From Clostridiales bacterium (GTDB lineage: Bacteria; Bacillota; Clostridia; Lachnospirales; Lachnospiraceae), in assembly GCA_012735495.1 (NCBI GenBank), contig JAAYHD010000009.1, forward strand, positions 1-64,000: DNA of 64,000 bases. The letters are read 5' to 3'. The position numbers were made by a program, and so were the translations under genes. Below are positions 1 to 10,388 of this stretch, one piece after another. How positions within the stretch are numbered: the first letter of the stretch is position 1; each line of letters begins with the position of its first letter. The notes beneath the pieces are model-generated. The model worked only from the letters and a program-made list of their open reading frames with translations. It did not search any database and was not told the origin of the DNA.

Positions 1-12
1 TATTATTATGTT

Positions 13-97
13 GACTCATTTCGGTTCCTCCAATGTTTTTTGTATGGTCACTTAAAACATTATCAGAAATTCCGAAGTGAGTCACTCTTTTTTATTA
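13..97 (+). terminator. Hairpin with T-run before the first gene
   Basis: TGACTCATTTCGG (13-25) can pair with CCGAAGTGAGTCA near 77-89, followed by CTCTTTTTTATT. The loop is long (about 50 nt). It probably ends transcription of a plus-strand gene lying left of the window. It could also be an attenuator for the gene at 219, but a promoter-like pair (136-141 and 161-166) lies downstream of it. Confidence 0.5.
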
Positions 98-218
98 TGT
101 TTGGGCAATTAATTTTACAACTTACCATTCAAATATTAACAAATATATGTTTATTTATGCTATACTTATTATATAAAATATGGAAATATCATTTCTGAGA
201 AAGGAACCGTGAAGCATT

Positions 219-3200
219 ATGAACAGGTATAAGAATGTGCCTAAGGATGAGCTTGTCGAGCGGGCCAAGGAACTGGAATGCCTCTATCTGACCGAGGAGG
301 CGCTGGCTGAAGGCTCATTGCCGGAAAGCCTGAAAAAAATTGCTTCCATTATTCCGATGGGCTTCAGGAACATAAATGACTGTACGGTCACCATCGAACT
401 GGACGGCCAAATATATAACGAACCGCCGGCAATGGACAATGTCGATGTGGTTGGCTCCGCAATCATAGTCAATGACGAGACGCGGGGCTATATCCGTGCC
501 ATGTACCCTAAAAACACCTTTCCTGACGACGATGTTGTATTTCTTGACCAGGAAATACGTCTCCTCAACACCATCGCCAGAAGGATTTCCGAAACCCTGG
601 ACAAGTCAATGCTTGAAAGAAACATCCGTTATAAAAGCCAATGGAAGGCCATTTTATACCTGCTTCAGAACACCGATCACAAAACCCTGCTCTATGTCTG
701 CGAGAAGATGCTTGCCATGCTGGCTGTGAAAAATCCCGCCATCGTCCAGAGCATATATAAGGAGTTCGAGTGGGTAAGGTACGATATCCATGATGAAATC
801 AATTTCCCTTTGGAGGCCCTTCCCGACGTTGATCTTATAAGCTTAAGCAACAAGGTGTTTGACAGCGCTACCAAGCATCTGACCGACATGCAGATCTATG
901 ATTATATTAACCTGTGGATTTACCAGGGCAAAACCTACGACCTTATCAAAGTCGTAGACAAAAGGGATTCCGATGTAAATAAAATATCCCAGGCCTTATC
1001 CGCATACATAAAGGCCGTCAGCAACAACGACCCGTCAAGTGATGCGACAAAAAGATGGCTTATTGCCGAGCTTACCAGGCGTTTCATCACGGACAACCCC
1101 AGGCAAATAGCGAAATTCTATAATTATATAAATGTTGAAAGCTTTATTAATCTGCTTGAATATTTCATCTGCTCGCCAAGAAGCATAGGAAAAATCGGCG
1201 GAAAAGGCTCAGGCCTGTTTCTTGCTTACGAAATTCTTAAGGCAAACCGGCACAAGCTGCCGCAGTTTGAGAACATCGTGGTTCCGAAAACCTGGTACAT
1301 ATCCTCCGACGAGTTTAAAATCCTGCTGGAGGAAAACGGACTGGACGAGCTGTTTGAGCATAAATACCTGGACATGATTGACATCCGCATAAGCTACCCG
1401 CGCATTATACAAAGGCTGAAGAACGCGCGCATGTCGCCTTATATTCTAAATGAGCTGAATAAAATACTGGATCAGACCGAAAACTGCCCCTTGATAATAC
1501 GTTCATCTAGCTTGCTTGAGGACCAGATTGACACATCGTTCTCAGGAAAATACAAGAGCCTGTTCATAACAAACATGGGTACCCGTGCCGAACGGCTCAA
1601 ACAGCTAACGGACGGCATACTTGAGGTTTACGCCTCGATATTTAACCCGGATTCCATAGAATACAGAAGGGATCGTGGACTCCTGGACTGCGACGAGCAG
1701 ATGGGAATATTAATCCAGGAGGTTGTAGGCTGCAGGGTTGGCAATTACTACTTCCCTCTTTATGCGGGCGTAGCCTTCAGCAACAACGAGCTTCGCTGGT
1801 CACCTAGGATAAACCGGGAGGATGGCCTTCTCAGAATGGTTATGGGCCTTGGCACCAGGGCCGTCGACCGGGTTGGCGAGGATTATCCGATACTGGTTTC
1901 CCCCGGACAACCCAATCTAAGGATAAACCGGACCCCGCAGGAGCTGCAAAAATACTCGCCGCAGTACATGGATGTAATTGATTTGGAAAACAACCAGTTC
2001 CTGACCCTGCCGATACCCGATTTAATTAAGAAATACGGCAGCAGGATTCCAAATATACACCTAATGGCGTCCGTTATGAAGGACGACATAATCATGGATG
2101 TAAGCCCGCTGATAACCGACTTTAAGAACGACGAGATAATCATAACATTCAATAAACTGATAAAGGACACCCAGTTCGTAAAACAGGTAAAATCCATCCT
2201 GGACCTGCTTCAGTCTGAACTGGGCTATCCGGTTGACATCGAGTTCGCCTGCGATGACAAGAACTTCTACCTGCTTCAGTGCAGGGCCCAGAGCAGGAAC
2301 CATGACAATGCCCCCGTCCCGATACCCGCATCCATACCTGCCCAGGGTACGGTGTTTACCGCCAATAAATATGTGTCAAACGGCAAAGTCACGGGAATAA
2401 AAACCGTTGTTTACGTCGATCCTTATGCGTACTCCAAGCTGGAAAACCTTGAGGATTTCATGAATATCCGCACAATTGTAAGCGAGCTTAATAAAATGCT
2501 TCCCCGCAAAAGCTTTATCCTGATGGGCCCGGGCCGCTGGGGAAGCCGCGGTGACATTAAGCTTGGCGTTCCTGTTGCCTACTCCGATATAAACAACACC
2601 GCCATGCTCATAGAAATTGCCCTTAAGCAGTCAAAATACGAGCCGGAGCTGTCCTTTGGAACCCATTTCTTCCAGGATCTTGTGGAGGAGAATATAAAAT
2701 ACCTTCCTCTGTATCCTGAGGACAGCGATATAATATTCAATCACTCGTTCTTCAGGGGCTCCAGAAACATGCTGGCAGAGATGCTGCCCAGGTACTCCTG
2801 CTTAAGCGACGTGGTAAAGGTTATCAAAACAGAGGATGTGCTTCATGAGCATGAGCTTATCGTCCTGATGAACGGTGATCTTCAGAAAGCCGTAGCTTAC
2901 CTTGAGCATCCGTCAAATATTGATTACAATAACGCGCCATACGACGTCAATGTTCCTGAAGTAAAACATAGTGACGAGGAAGGCTGGAAATGGCGCCACT
3001 ACATGGCCGAGCAAATCGCGGCCAAGCTTGACATGGACGCATATGGCGTCAAGGGCATATATCTATTCGGCAGCACCAACAATTGTGCCGCAAGGCTGAA
3101 CAGTGATATCGACCTGTTGATTCATTTTGACGGTACCGAAGAGCAAAAGAAAGAGCTGGATACATGGCTGAACGGCTGGAGCCATGCCTTGTCAGAAATA

Positions 3201-3350
3201 AACTATCTAAACACCGGCTATAAATCCAACGGGCTTCTTGATATTCATTACATTACCGATGATGATATAAAGAACCGGAACTCATTCGCAATCAAAATAA
3301 ATTCCGTGTTTGACCCTGCGACCCCGTTGAAAGTCAGACAGCTTACTTAG
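219..3350 (+). CDS. GAF-like / PEP-synthase N-terminal (ATP-grasp) / nucleotidyltransferase fusion protein
   Basis: 1043 aa, cytoplasmic, function unknown. Residues about 1-135 resemble the GAF-like sensor segment found before some bacterial histidine kinases. Residues about 320-695 match the ATP-binding domain of pyruvate phosphate dikinase/PEP synthase: GGKGSG near 327, IIRSSSLLED near 427, and LLQCRAQSR closing the fold. A conserved block with GPGRWGSRGDI follows near 770. The last ~110 residues carry GSTNNCAARLNSDIDLL, the GS...DxD signature of MNT-type nucleotidyltransferases. I see neither the swivelling phosphohistidine domain nor the PEP-binding barrel, so ordinary PEP synthesis is unlikely. 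An ATP-dependent phosphotransfer or nucleotidyl transfer to an unknown partner is inference. The start has AAGGA 13 nt upstream. It is a single-gene unit, with a terminator at 3766-3801 or earlier. Confidence 0.75.
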   Translation: MNRYKNVPKDELVERAKELECLYLTEEALAEGSLPESLKKIASIIPMGFRNINDCTVTIELDGQIYNEPPAMDNVDVVGSAIIVNDETRGYIRAMYPKNTFPDDDVVFLDQEIRLLNTIARRISETLDKSMLERNIRYKSQWKAILYLLQNTDHKTLLYVCEKMLAMLAVKNPAIVQSIYKEFEWVRYDIHDEINFPLEALPDVDLISLSNKVFDSATKHLTDMQIYDYINLWIYQGKTYDLIKVVDKRDSDVNKISQALSAYIKAVSNNDPSSDATKRWLIAELTRRFITDNPRQIAKFYNYINVESFINLLEYFICSPRSIGKIGGKGSGLFLAYEILKANRHKLPQFENIVVPKTWYISSDEFKILLEENGLDELFEHKYLDMIDIRISYPRIIQRLKNARMSPYILNELNKILDQTENCPLIIRSSSLLEDQIDTSFSGKYKSLFITNMGTRAERLKQLTDGILEVYASIFNPDSIEYRRDRGLLDCDEQMGILIQEVVGCRVGNYYFPLYAGVAFSNNELRWSPRINREDGLLRMVMGLGTRAVDRVGEDYPILVSPGQPNLRINRTPQELQKYSPQYMDVIDLENNQFLTLPIPDLIKKYGSRIPNIHLMASVMKDDIIMDVSPLITDFKNDEIIITFNKLIKDTQFVKQVKSILDLLQSELGYPVDIEFACDDKNFYLLQCRAQSRNHDNAPVPIPASIPAQGTVFTANKYVSNGKVTGIKTVVYVDPYAYSKLENLEDFMNIRTIVSELNKMLPRKSFILMGPGRWGSRGDIKLGVPVAYSDINNTAMLIEIALKQSKYEPELSFGTHFFQDLVEENIKYLPLYPEDSDIIFNHSFFRGSRNMLAEMLPRYSCLSDVVKVIKTEDVLHEHELIVLMNGDLQKAVAYLEHPSNIDYNNAPYDVNVPEVKHSDEEGWKWRHYMAEQIAAKLDMDAYGVKGIYLFGSTNNCAARLNSDIDLLIHFDGTEEQKKELDTWLNGWSHALSEINYLNTGYKSNGLLDIHYITDDDIKNRNSFAIKINSVFDPATPLKVRQLT

Positions 3351-3671
3351 TAATCATTTCGGCTTAAAAGATTCTGCACTCCTTAGATACTGGTACCTTA
3401 TTATAAATGGCGAAATCAGACAGTCATATGCAGATAAGCTGAAGATCAGACAGATATATAGATAAATATGACAGTATAAATTTCCATATGATAAAGAAAA
3501 GATACATTGGAGATGATAAGGCAAGCATAAAATCCTGTGCCAATAATTTATGGACATATAATTATTATGTAAACTACATTCAGCATTTTTTCTTGATCAC
3601 ATATAAAGTCTATTTATATAAACACAGGAACAGCTCATCGATAATTGTCGCATGATATAATCGCCATAATT

Positions 3672-3761
3672 ATGGCAATATACATCATATGCACATGGCA
3701 ATATACGTCATATACACATGGCAACATATCATATGTATATAGCAATATACGTCATGTCTAT
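3672..3761. repeat. Four tandem ~23-bp repeats
   Basis: Units start at 3672, 3695, 3718 and 3739 and read approximately ATGGCAATATACRTCATAT plus 3-4 bases. Units 1 and 2 differ at two positions; unit 3 is shortened to 21 bp. The array lies in the 554-bp gap between the fusion gene and gdhA (3351-3904), where I see no gene. The rest of that gap is AT-rich with no recognised signal except the terminator at 3766-3801. Confidence 0.8.
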
Positions 3762-3765
3762 AGAA

Positions 3766-3801
3766 AAAGACTCATGCTTTATAACAGAAACATGAGTCTT
3801 T
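3766..3801. terminator. Bidirectional Rho-independent terminator
   Basis: A perfect 11-bp stem, AAAGACTCATG (3766-3776) with CATGAGTCTTT (3791-3801), has a T-rich tail on both strands (TTTGCTATTTTT to the right, TTTTTCTAT to the left). It is placed to end gdhA from the right and the fusion gene from the left. Confidence 0.85.
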
Positions 3802-3904
3802 GCTATTTTTATAGACTATAATGATAATGGATTCAATTGATTCACATTAAATCATATAAAATCATGTTCAATTACAGCTGCTCAATTACAGCTGCTGACT
3901 GCAA

Positions 3905-5302
<1,398 letters not shown>

Positions 5303-5312
5303 TTATGTTCGG

Positions 5313-5341
5313 ATTATATCACAATGATTATTTCATGTAAA
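5313..5341 (-). promoter_or_regulatory. SigA-type promoter of gdhA
   Basis: On the minus strand TTTACA (5336-5341), a 17-nt spacer and TATAAT (5313-5318). It lies about 75 nt before the gdhA start. The rest of the 5240-5604 gap is AT-rich with no other clear element. Confidence 0.75.
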
Positions 5342-5604
5342 TTTGTTTTTTGCATAAAAATAAAGTTTTTATTATTTACTTTTATATTATTTTTATGTTA
5401 TTAAATGTATTTTTCTAATATTTTATAGAATTATACAATCTCTTCTTCTTCCATTAATTTAATAATGAACCCGGGTTGTCTTCTGAGCTATAATGAAAAG
5501 GAATTTCAGTATGTATCTGTAATATATTGTATGTTGCTGATGGTATATGCTGAATATTCTGTAACCCGTAGTAAAGCTTATGTACATAGTCAGGAGGTAT
5601 TAAG

Positions 5605-6585
5605 ATGAAGAAAAGATTCGGGCTTATAGCCTGCATTTTTGCTGCAATTGCATTATTTATTGCAGTATTTGCCACGAAGGATAAGATAGCGCAAGCCGCT
5701 AACAAGATATATCTGAACGCGACAGATATAACACTGGAACTGGGACATTACAAAACTCTCAAGGTATACGGTACCAATGAAAAGGCAACCTTTAAATCGG
5801 CCAATACCCGTGCCGCCACCGTAACCTCAGGCGGCAAGGTCACCGCACAGGGCTGGGGAAGCACCACAATCTATACATATGTTGCGGGCAAAACCCTTAA
5901 AACAAAAGTTACTATTGTTCAAATGAGCAAGAAGAATGTCACCCTGGCTCCGGGAAACACCATTAAGTTGGAGCTTTGGGGATCCGACAGCTCCACAACC
6001 TGGTCGTCGGACAATACCAAGGTTGCAACAGTGTCCGATGACGGCCTGGTTACCGGTGTCGGCGTTGGTAAAGCAACCGTTACGGCGACATTCAACGGAA
6101 AGAAAATAACTTCGCAGATAACCGTCATCGGACTAAATCATACGTATAAGGTGCTGGAGTTCGGAGGAAAATTCAGCCTTACACGCTCAAACTACGGAAG
6201 TACAATAAAGCTGCAGGTAACCGGATCAAATGAAAAGGTTACATGGTCCTCCAGTGATACTAAGGTAGCTGTCGTTGACAGCAAAGGCAAGGTAACCGCA
6301 AAGGGCCCCGGTGAAGCCAGGATATATGCTTCTGTTAATGGCTCTTCGGTTTATGCCGTCATCAGGGTACTGAAAATGGAGCACAACACCCTGGAGCTTA
6401 AGAAGGGCGAAACCTTCAAGCTCAATGTTCTTGGAACCGACAGCGAAATCATATGGAAGTCCAATAAGAAATCTGTCGCCACAGTGGACGATAACGGCGT
6501 TGTAACCGCTGTCAAGCAGGGTACTGCCAAAATCATCGCCGAAGTGGACGGACGTCTAGTTAGATGTATTGTTACGGTTAAGTAA
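5605..6585 (+). CDS. Secreted Ig-like (BIG2) repeat protein
   Basis: 326 aa. Residues 1-30 form a signal peptide (KKRF, then a hydrophobic stretch ending near AQA). The remainder is about four bacterial Ig-like group 2 repeats, recognisable by recurring W(S/K)S(D/N)(N/D)TKVA(T/V)V and G(L/K/V)VT(G/A) strings at roughly 75-80 residue spacing. There is no LPXTG sorting signal, transmembrane anchor or catalytic domain, so it is probably a secreted or wall-associated adhesive or structural protein. AGGAGGT precedes the ATG. Its 3' end overlaps the convergent symporter gene by 30 bp. Confidence 0.85.
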   Translation: MKKRFGLIACIFAAIALFIAVFATKDKIAQAANKIYLNATDITLELGHYKTLKVYGTNEKATFKSANTRAATVTSGGKVTAQGWGSTTIYTYVAGKTLKTKVTIVQMSKKNVTLAPGNTIKLELWGSDSSTTWSSDNTKVATVSDDGLVTGVGVGKATVTATFNGKKITSQITVIGLNHTYKVLEFGGKFSLTRSNYGSTIKLQVTGSNEKVTWSSSDTKVAVVDSKGKVTAKGPGEARIYASVNGSSVYAVIRVLKMEHNTLELKKGETFKLNVLGTDSEIIWKSNKKSVATVDDNGVVTAVKQGTAKIIAEVDGRLVRCIVTVK

Positions 6586-7821
6586 CCAGTTCTTGCCGTC
6601 TACTATTCTTGCTACTATCATCGCGCACACCGTATTGCCCGAGGAGTTCAGCAGTGTCGCGGGAGCGTCGATGATCGTACTTATTACCGCAATTACCGGC
6701 AGCGCGGCAGGGGGGAATCCGTATACGCTGAGAATCAGCATCTCTCCTATCATGCCGCCTCCGGGGATTGCTCCCATAACAGCTCCGACAAGAAGGCTTA
6801 CAGCAAGAACCGATAAAAGCATCGGTATACTATTATAATCCATTCCGAAAAGCCCAAACAGGAATACAACCTTGAATACACCGCCGATTACGGAGCCGTC
6901 CTTATGCGTGTTTACGCCAAGGGGCACAACCGTTTCCGCAATACCGTCCGGTATTCCTATTTTCTTGCACGACTCAAGGTTAACGGGTATGGTAGCAGCA
7001 CTTGAACAGGTGGCCAGCGCGGTAACCGCCGGGGCGATTGCGTTCTTCCAAAAGGCCTTTACACCGGCTTTCCCTGCGGCCACATAGGCATAGATACTGA
7101 AGAACCCGAAGTAATATATGACGGATAAAATCATATACATAATAAATACCTTCAGGTACCCTTCGAGAATCTGGGTCCCAAGCTGGCCGATAATTGAAGC
7201 AAAATAGCATGTAAGTCCAATCGGCGCATAATACATAATAATCTTTATCATTTTCATGATGACGGCTGAGCCGGCATTCAAAAAGTCTCTGAAAGCTTTT
7301 GCCTTTTCTCCGGCCATGTTTATGGCTATTCCGCATATTACAGATATGACAATCAATTGAAGCAGGTTGCTCTTGGAGAATAAAGCTGAAAAATCGCCGA
7401 CCGTAACGGTTTTCACAAGCTGCCACGGCAGTGACAGGCTTTCTGAAGCACCGCTTGCTTCTCCTTCCGCGTCTTGAAGTATCGAATGAATTGTATCCTC
7501 TCCCAATCCCTCCGTCGGATTGACAATGAATACGCTGATAATGGATATAACCGCCGACAGGATTGCCGTAACGGCAAATACGAGCAATATGGAAAGCATT
7601 ATCTTGCCCAGTCTTTTCATTTCGCCCATGTTTGCGATTGAAGACGTAACACTAAAAAACACCAAAGGCACAATTAACGTGAATATCAGGTTAAGAAAGA
7701 TCTGACCTAAGGGCTCCAATGCGCTTGCCCCGGGTCCCATTATAATTCCGATAACTCCGCCAACTACGACTGAAAGCAGCAACGCCGCAGGCATTGCGTA
7801 ATTCTTCACAAAATTCTTCAT
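6556..7821 (-). CDS. Dicarboxylate/amino acid:cation symporter (DAACS) family protein, divergent active site
   Basis: Polytopic membrane carrier, 421 aa, the normal length for the GltP/SstT family. The HP1 serine-rich loop TCSSAATIPV is present. The signature after PLG, normally ATINMDGT, reads VNTHKDGS, replacing the sodium-site Asn-Met by His-Lys. In the last membrane segment DAPATLLNSSGN keeps the equivalents of Asp394 and Asn401 of GltPh but has Ala at the Arg397 position and Asn at Asp405. Substrate and coupling ion therefore cannot be assumed to be glutamate and sodium. The start at 7821 follows GGAGGGG; an upstream in-frame ATG lacks this. A TATAAT hexamer lies at 7854-7859. The gene is divergent from an AraC regulator that may control it (inference). 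Confidence 0.9.
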   Translation of the reverse strand: MKNFVKNYAMPAALLLSVVVGGVIGIIMGPGASALEPLGQIFLNLIFTLIVPLVFFSVTSSIANMGEMKRLGKIMLSILLVFAVTAILSAVISIISVFIVNPTEGLGEDTIHSILQDAEGEASGASESLSLPWQLVKTVTVGDFSALFSKSNLLQLIVISVICGIAINMAGEKAKAFRDFLNAGSAVIMKMIKIIMYYAPIGLTCYFASIIGQLGTQILEGYLKVFIMYMILSVIYYFGFFSIYAYVAAGKAGVKAFWKNAIAPAVTALATCSSAATIPVNLESCKKIGIPDGIAETVVPLGVNTHKDGSVIGGVFKVVFLFGLFGMDYNSIPMLLSVLAVSLLVGAVMGAIPGGGMIGEMLILSVYGFPPAALPVIAVISTIIDAPATLLNSSGNTVCAMIVARIVDGKNWLLNRNNTSN

Positions 7822-7894
7822 AATTGCCCCCTCCAAGAAATTTTCTCATTTACATTATATCCGCAACAAATGCTAAATTTATTGTAATTTATGT

Positions 7895-7923
7895 TTGATA
7901 TATTGCATTAAATGCTGTAATAA
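7895..7923 (+). promoter_or_regulatory. Probable promoter of the AraC regulator
   Basis: TTGATA (7895-7900), a 17-nt spacer and TAATAA (7918-7923), about 45 nt before the chosen start. It overlaps the divergent control region of the symporter. Confidence 0.5.
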
Positions 7924-7967
7924 GGTAAACTAAAAGCATGGTTTTACGTTTATACGGGAGGAATCGC

Positions 7968-8852
7968 ATGGACGGCGGAGAAAATAATGAAATCCGGAAA
8001 AGAGGTTACTTAAACGAAGATTTTTTATTCTTTAAGCTGAAAGACAAGAAAAAGAACGAAATCGAGTTCCACTACCACGATTTCAACAAGATTATAATAT
8101 TCCTGTCCGGAGATGTTACATATATAATAGAAGGAAAATCATACACATTAAAGCCCTGGGACATTCTTCTTGTGAACAAGTACGACCTTCATCTGCCCAT
8201 AATAAGCCCTCATGCCACCTATGAGCGGATTATCCTGTGGCTGAACCCCAACTTCCTTGACGCTCATAACAGGAATAACTGCGACCTTCAGAGCTGCTTT
8301 TTACTGGCAAGGGAAAGGAAGATGAACTTAATACGGCCTGACAAGAAGGACATCCCCTCCCTGAAGCAGACGCTGGACGACCTTGAAAAGGCCTGCGGTG
8401 ACACATCCTTTGGCAGCGAAATCCTAAAGAACTCCCTATTCATACAGCTTATGGTGAAGATAAACCGGCTGTTCTTGGGAACGGACGCGCAGAAAAAGCT
8501 TGAGGATGTCCGCTATGATCCCCGGATAGAAAGCATCATAAGCTATATAAACGACAACCTTGACGAAGAACTTACGGTTGACATTCTTTCAGGCACTTTT
8601 TACATGAATAAATATTACTTGATGCATTTATTCAAGCAGGAAACGGGCCATACCATCCATAACTATATCCAGAAGAAAAGGGCCATCATGGCTTCCGATT
8701 ACCTGAAGAAAGGCCTGCCCGCCGGTGAGGTTTGCTCCCTGTGCGGATTCGGGGACTACTCCACCTTCGTAAGAATTTTCAAGAAGGAATTTGCGCTTTC
8801 TCCAAAGCAGTATTCCAAGGCTTATTCGAATATGAGTGAATATCATATATAA
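7968..8852 (+). CDS. AraC-family transcriptional regulator
   Basis: 294 aa. The N-terminal half is a cupin-like ligand-sensing domain (EFHYHDFNKIIIFLSG with clustered histidines, then SYTLKPWDILLVN). The C-terminal ~100 residues carry the two AraC helix-turn-helices (ISYINDNLDEELTVDILS, then AGEVCSLCGFGDYSTFVRIF and the closing SPKQYSK). The start at 7968 is preferred over 7938 because GGGAGGA lies 6 nt before it. It is transcribed away from the DAACS symporter, a typical arrangement of a local activator. The ligand cannot be read from sequence. Confidence 0.9.
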   Translation: MDGGENNEIRKRGYLNEDFLFFKLKDKKKNEIEFHYHDFNKIIIFLSGDVTYIIEGKSYTLKPWDILLVNKYDLHLPIISPHATYERIILWLNPNFLDAHNRNNCDLQSCFLLARERKMNLIRPDKKDIPSLKQTLDDLEKACGDTSFGSEILKNSLFIQLMVKINRLFLGTDAQKKLEDVRYDPRIESIISYINDNLDEELTVDILSGTFYMNKYYLMHLFKQETGHTIHNYIQKKRAIMASDYLKKGLPAGEVCSLCGFGDYSTFVRIFKKEFALSPKQYSKAYSNMSEYHI

Positions 8853-8978
8853 ATATTACGAAATCAGACCATACGCCATTGCAAAAATCAAACAGCCTGC
8901 CATTATAAATGATTTTTATATAACTCCCCGGCATATCCTCATGGCCAGACAGTTCTGCCGGCTATAAGCATGTAAATA

Positions 8979-9013
8979 AATAGCTCCGCCAATTATATAT
9001 CCGCGGAGCTATT
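8979..9013 (-). terminator. Terminator of the glycoside-hydrolase gene
   Basis: AATAGCTCCGC (8979-8989) and GCGGAGCTATT (9003-9013) form a perfect 11-bp stem. On the minus strand the tail is TATTTATTTAC. It lies about 50 nt after the stop codon at 9066. Confidence 0.7.
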
Positions 9014-9065
9014 GCACTAACAATAGGAGGTATAAGAATCCTATGAGTACACATATTTTGTGAAT

Positions 9066-10319
9066 TTACCGTATTACCTTCAGCAGGTTGTTGACCGCCT
9101 TCTTTGTGGCGTTCTTATAGAAGTAATCGAGCCTGAAATACATGAACCCGTCCACCAATCCCGTATTTCTTGCCTGTTCAACCTGTTTGCTGAGGATCTT
9201 CGTGTCACTCTTCCACTGGCTGTCTTCACTGGAGCCTGCTTTATAAACCGCTATACCTATATATACTTTGACATCTTCATTGGTACGCAGCTTCAGCCAC
9301 TCGTTCAGAATCTTGTCATACGGGAACCTGGAATGCTCATTCGACCAGTAAAGCTGCGGCGCAATGTAGTCCACATATCCCGGCTTTGACATCCATGTCT
9401 TCACATCACAGTAATACCGGTCATCCATCAGCAGGTAATCCAGGAAACCACCCGGGCTTATGCCAAAGACTATATCATCTCCTGCCGATTTAACAATCTT
9501 GTATATATTCTTAATCAGCTTGTTGACATTGTCACGGCGCCAATCCTGGATACTGAGAGCCTTTATGCCGTTCTTCTTTGCCTTCTTTAGGTATTCGTTA
9601 TATTCGGGGGCATCGAAATTCTTGGCATAATTCGTTCCCAATACGGGGTAAAAATAATCATCAAAATGTATACCGTCCACGTCATAATTCTCTACAATTT
9701 CCTTGACACCGCTTCGAATAATATGCCTTACCCAATCGGCGGAAGGATTGTAATACAAGGATCCGCCGAATGCGATCACCCGCCTGCGCTGCTCTTCATC
9801 ATCGGACGTCATCCATTTTCTTGCCTTGTTGTCTTTAGACAGAGTATTTACGTCTGTCGTCCCGCTGGTCACCCTGTATGGATTTATCCACGCATGAAAC
9901 TGCAGGCCTCTTTCATGGGCGGCCTCAACCATATATTCCAGAGGATCATAGCCCGGGTCCTTGCCCTGTGTGCCCGAAATGTATTTTGACCAAGGGAAAT
10001 ATCTCGACGGGTAAAAGGCATCGCCAAACGGCCTGACATGGACAATGACGGCATTCATCCCCAGGTCTTTGGCATTGTCGAACATTTCGTCAATGACCGC
10101 CTGGAACCGTTTCTTTGTAAAGCCAAGTTCTCCGGTTACGGGATCCTTAAGCCTGTCCGCAAACTCCAGGTATGAAATCCATACCGCATGCAGCTCGCCG
10201 TCATCCGCGGCAGCCTTGACTCTCACCATGCCCCGGGGCATCCAGATTACATTTATAACAATAAGGATTATGCAGATAAACCTGTTAAAAAATCTATAGA
10301 ATCTATTTCTAGTGTTCAT
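9066..10319 (-). CDS. Secreted family-10-like glycosyl hydrolase (GHL10/DUF187)
   Basis: 417 aa. An N-terminal hydrophobic segment (about residues 8-30, FINRFICIILIVINVIWM) acts as signal peptide or anchor, followed by AAADDGELHAVWISYLEF. The (beta/alpha)8 hydrolase features of the YngK/DUF187 group are visible: MNAVIVHVRPFGDAFYPS, FHAWINPYR, YDVDGIHFDDYFYP (likely acid residues), and YVDYIAPQLYWS. Such proteins are thought to act on cell-envelope glycans; the substrate here is unknown. The start follows AGGAGGT. It is the second gene after the amidase (70-bp gap, no terminator between), which supports a shared wall-related role. Confidence 0.88.
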   Translation of the reverse strand: MNTRNRFYRFFNRFICIILIVINVIWMPRGMVRVKAAADDGELHAVWISYLEFADRLKDPVTGELGFTKKRFQAVIDEMFDNAKDLGMNAVIVHVRPFGDAFYPSRYFPWSKYISGTQGKDPGYDPLEYMVEAAHERGLQFHAWINPYRVTSGTTDVNTLSKDNKARKWMTSDDEEQRRRVIAFGGSLYYNPSADWVRHIIRSGVKEIVENYDVDGIHFDDYFYPVLGTNYAKNFDAPEYNEYLKKAKKNGIKALSIQDWRRDNVNKLIKNIYKIVKSAGDDIVFGISPGGFLDYLLMDDRYYCDVKTWMSKPGYVDYIAPQLYWSNEHSRFPYDKILNEWLKLRTNEDVKVYIGIAVYKAGSSEDSQWKSDTKILSKQVEQARNTGLVDGFMYFRLDYFYKNATKKAVNNLLKVIR

Positions 10320-10388
10320 TAATACCTCCTAAAACAATTAGCATGCTTAACACGTTAAAAGCGCCGTTTATTCCATACTCTTATACTC

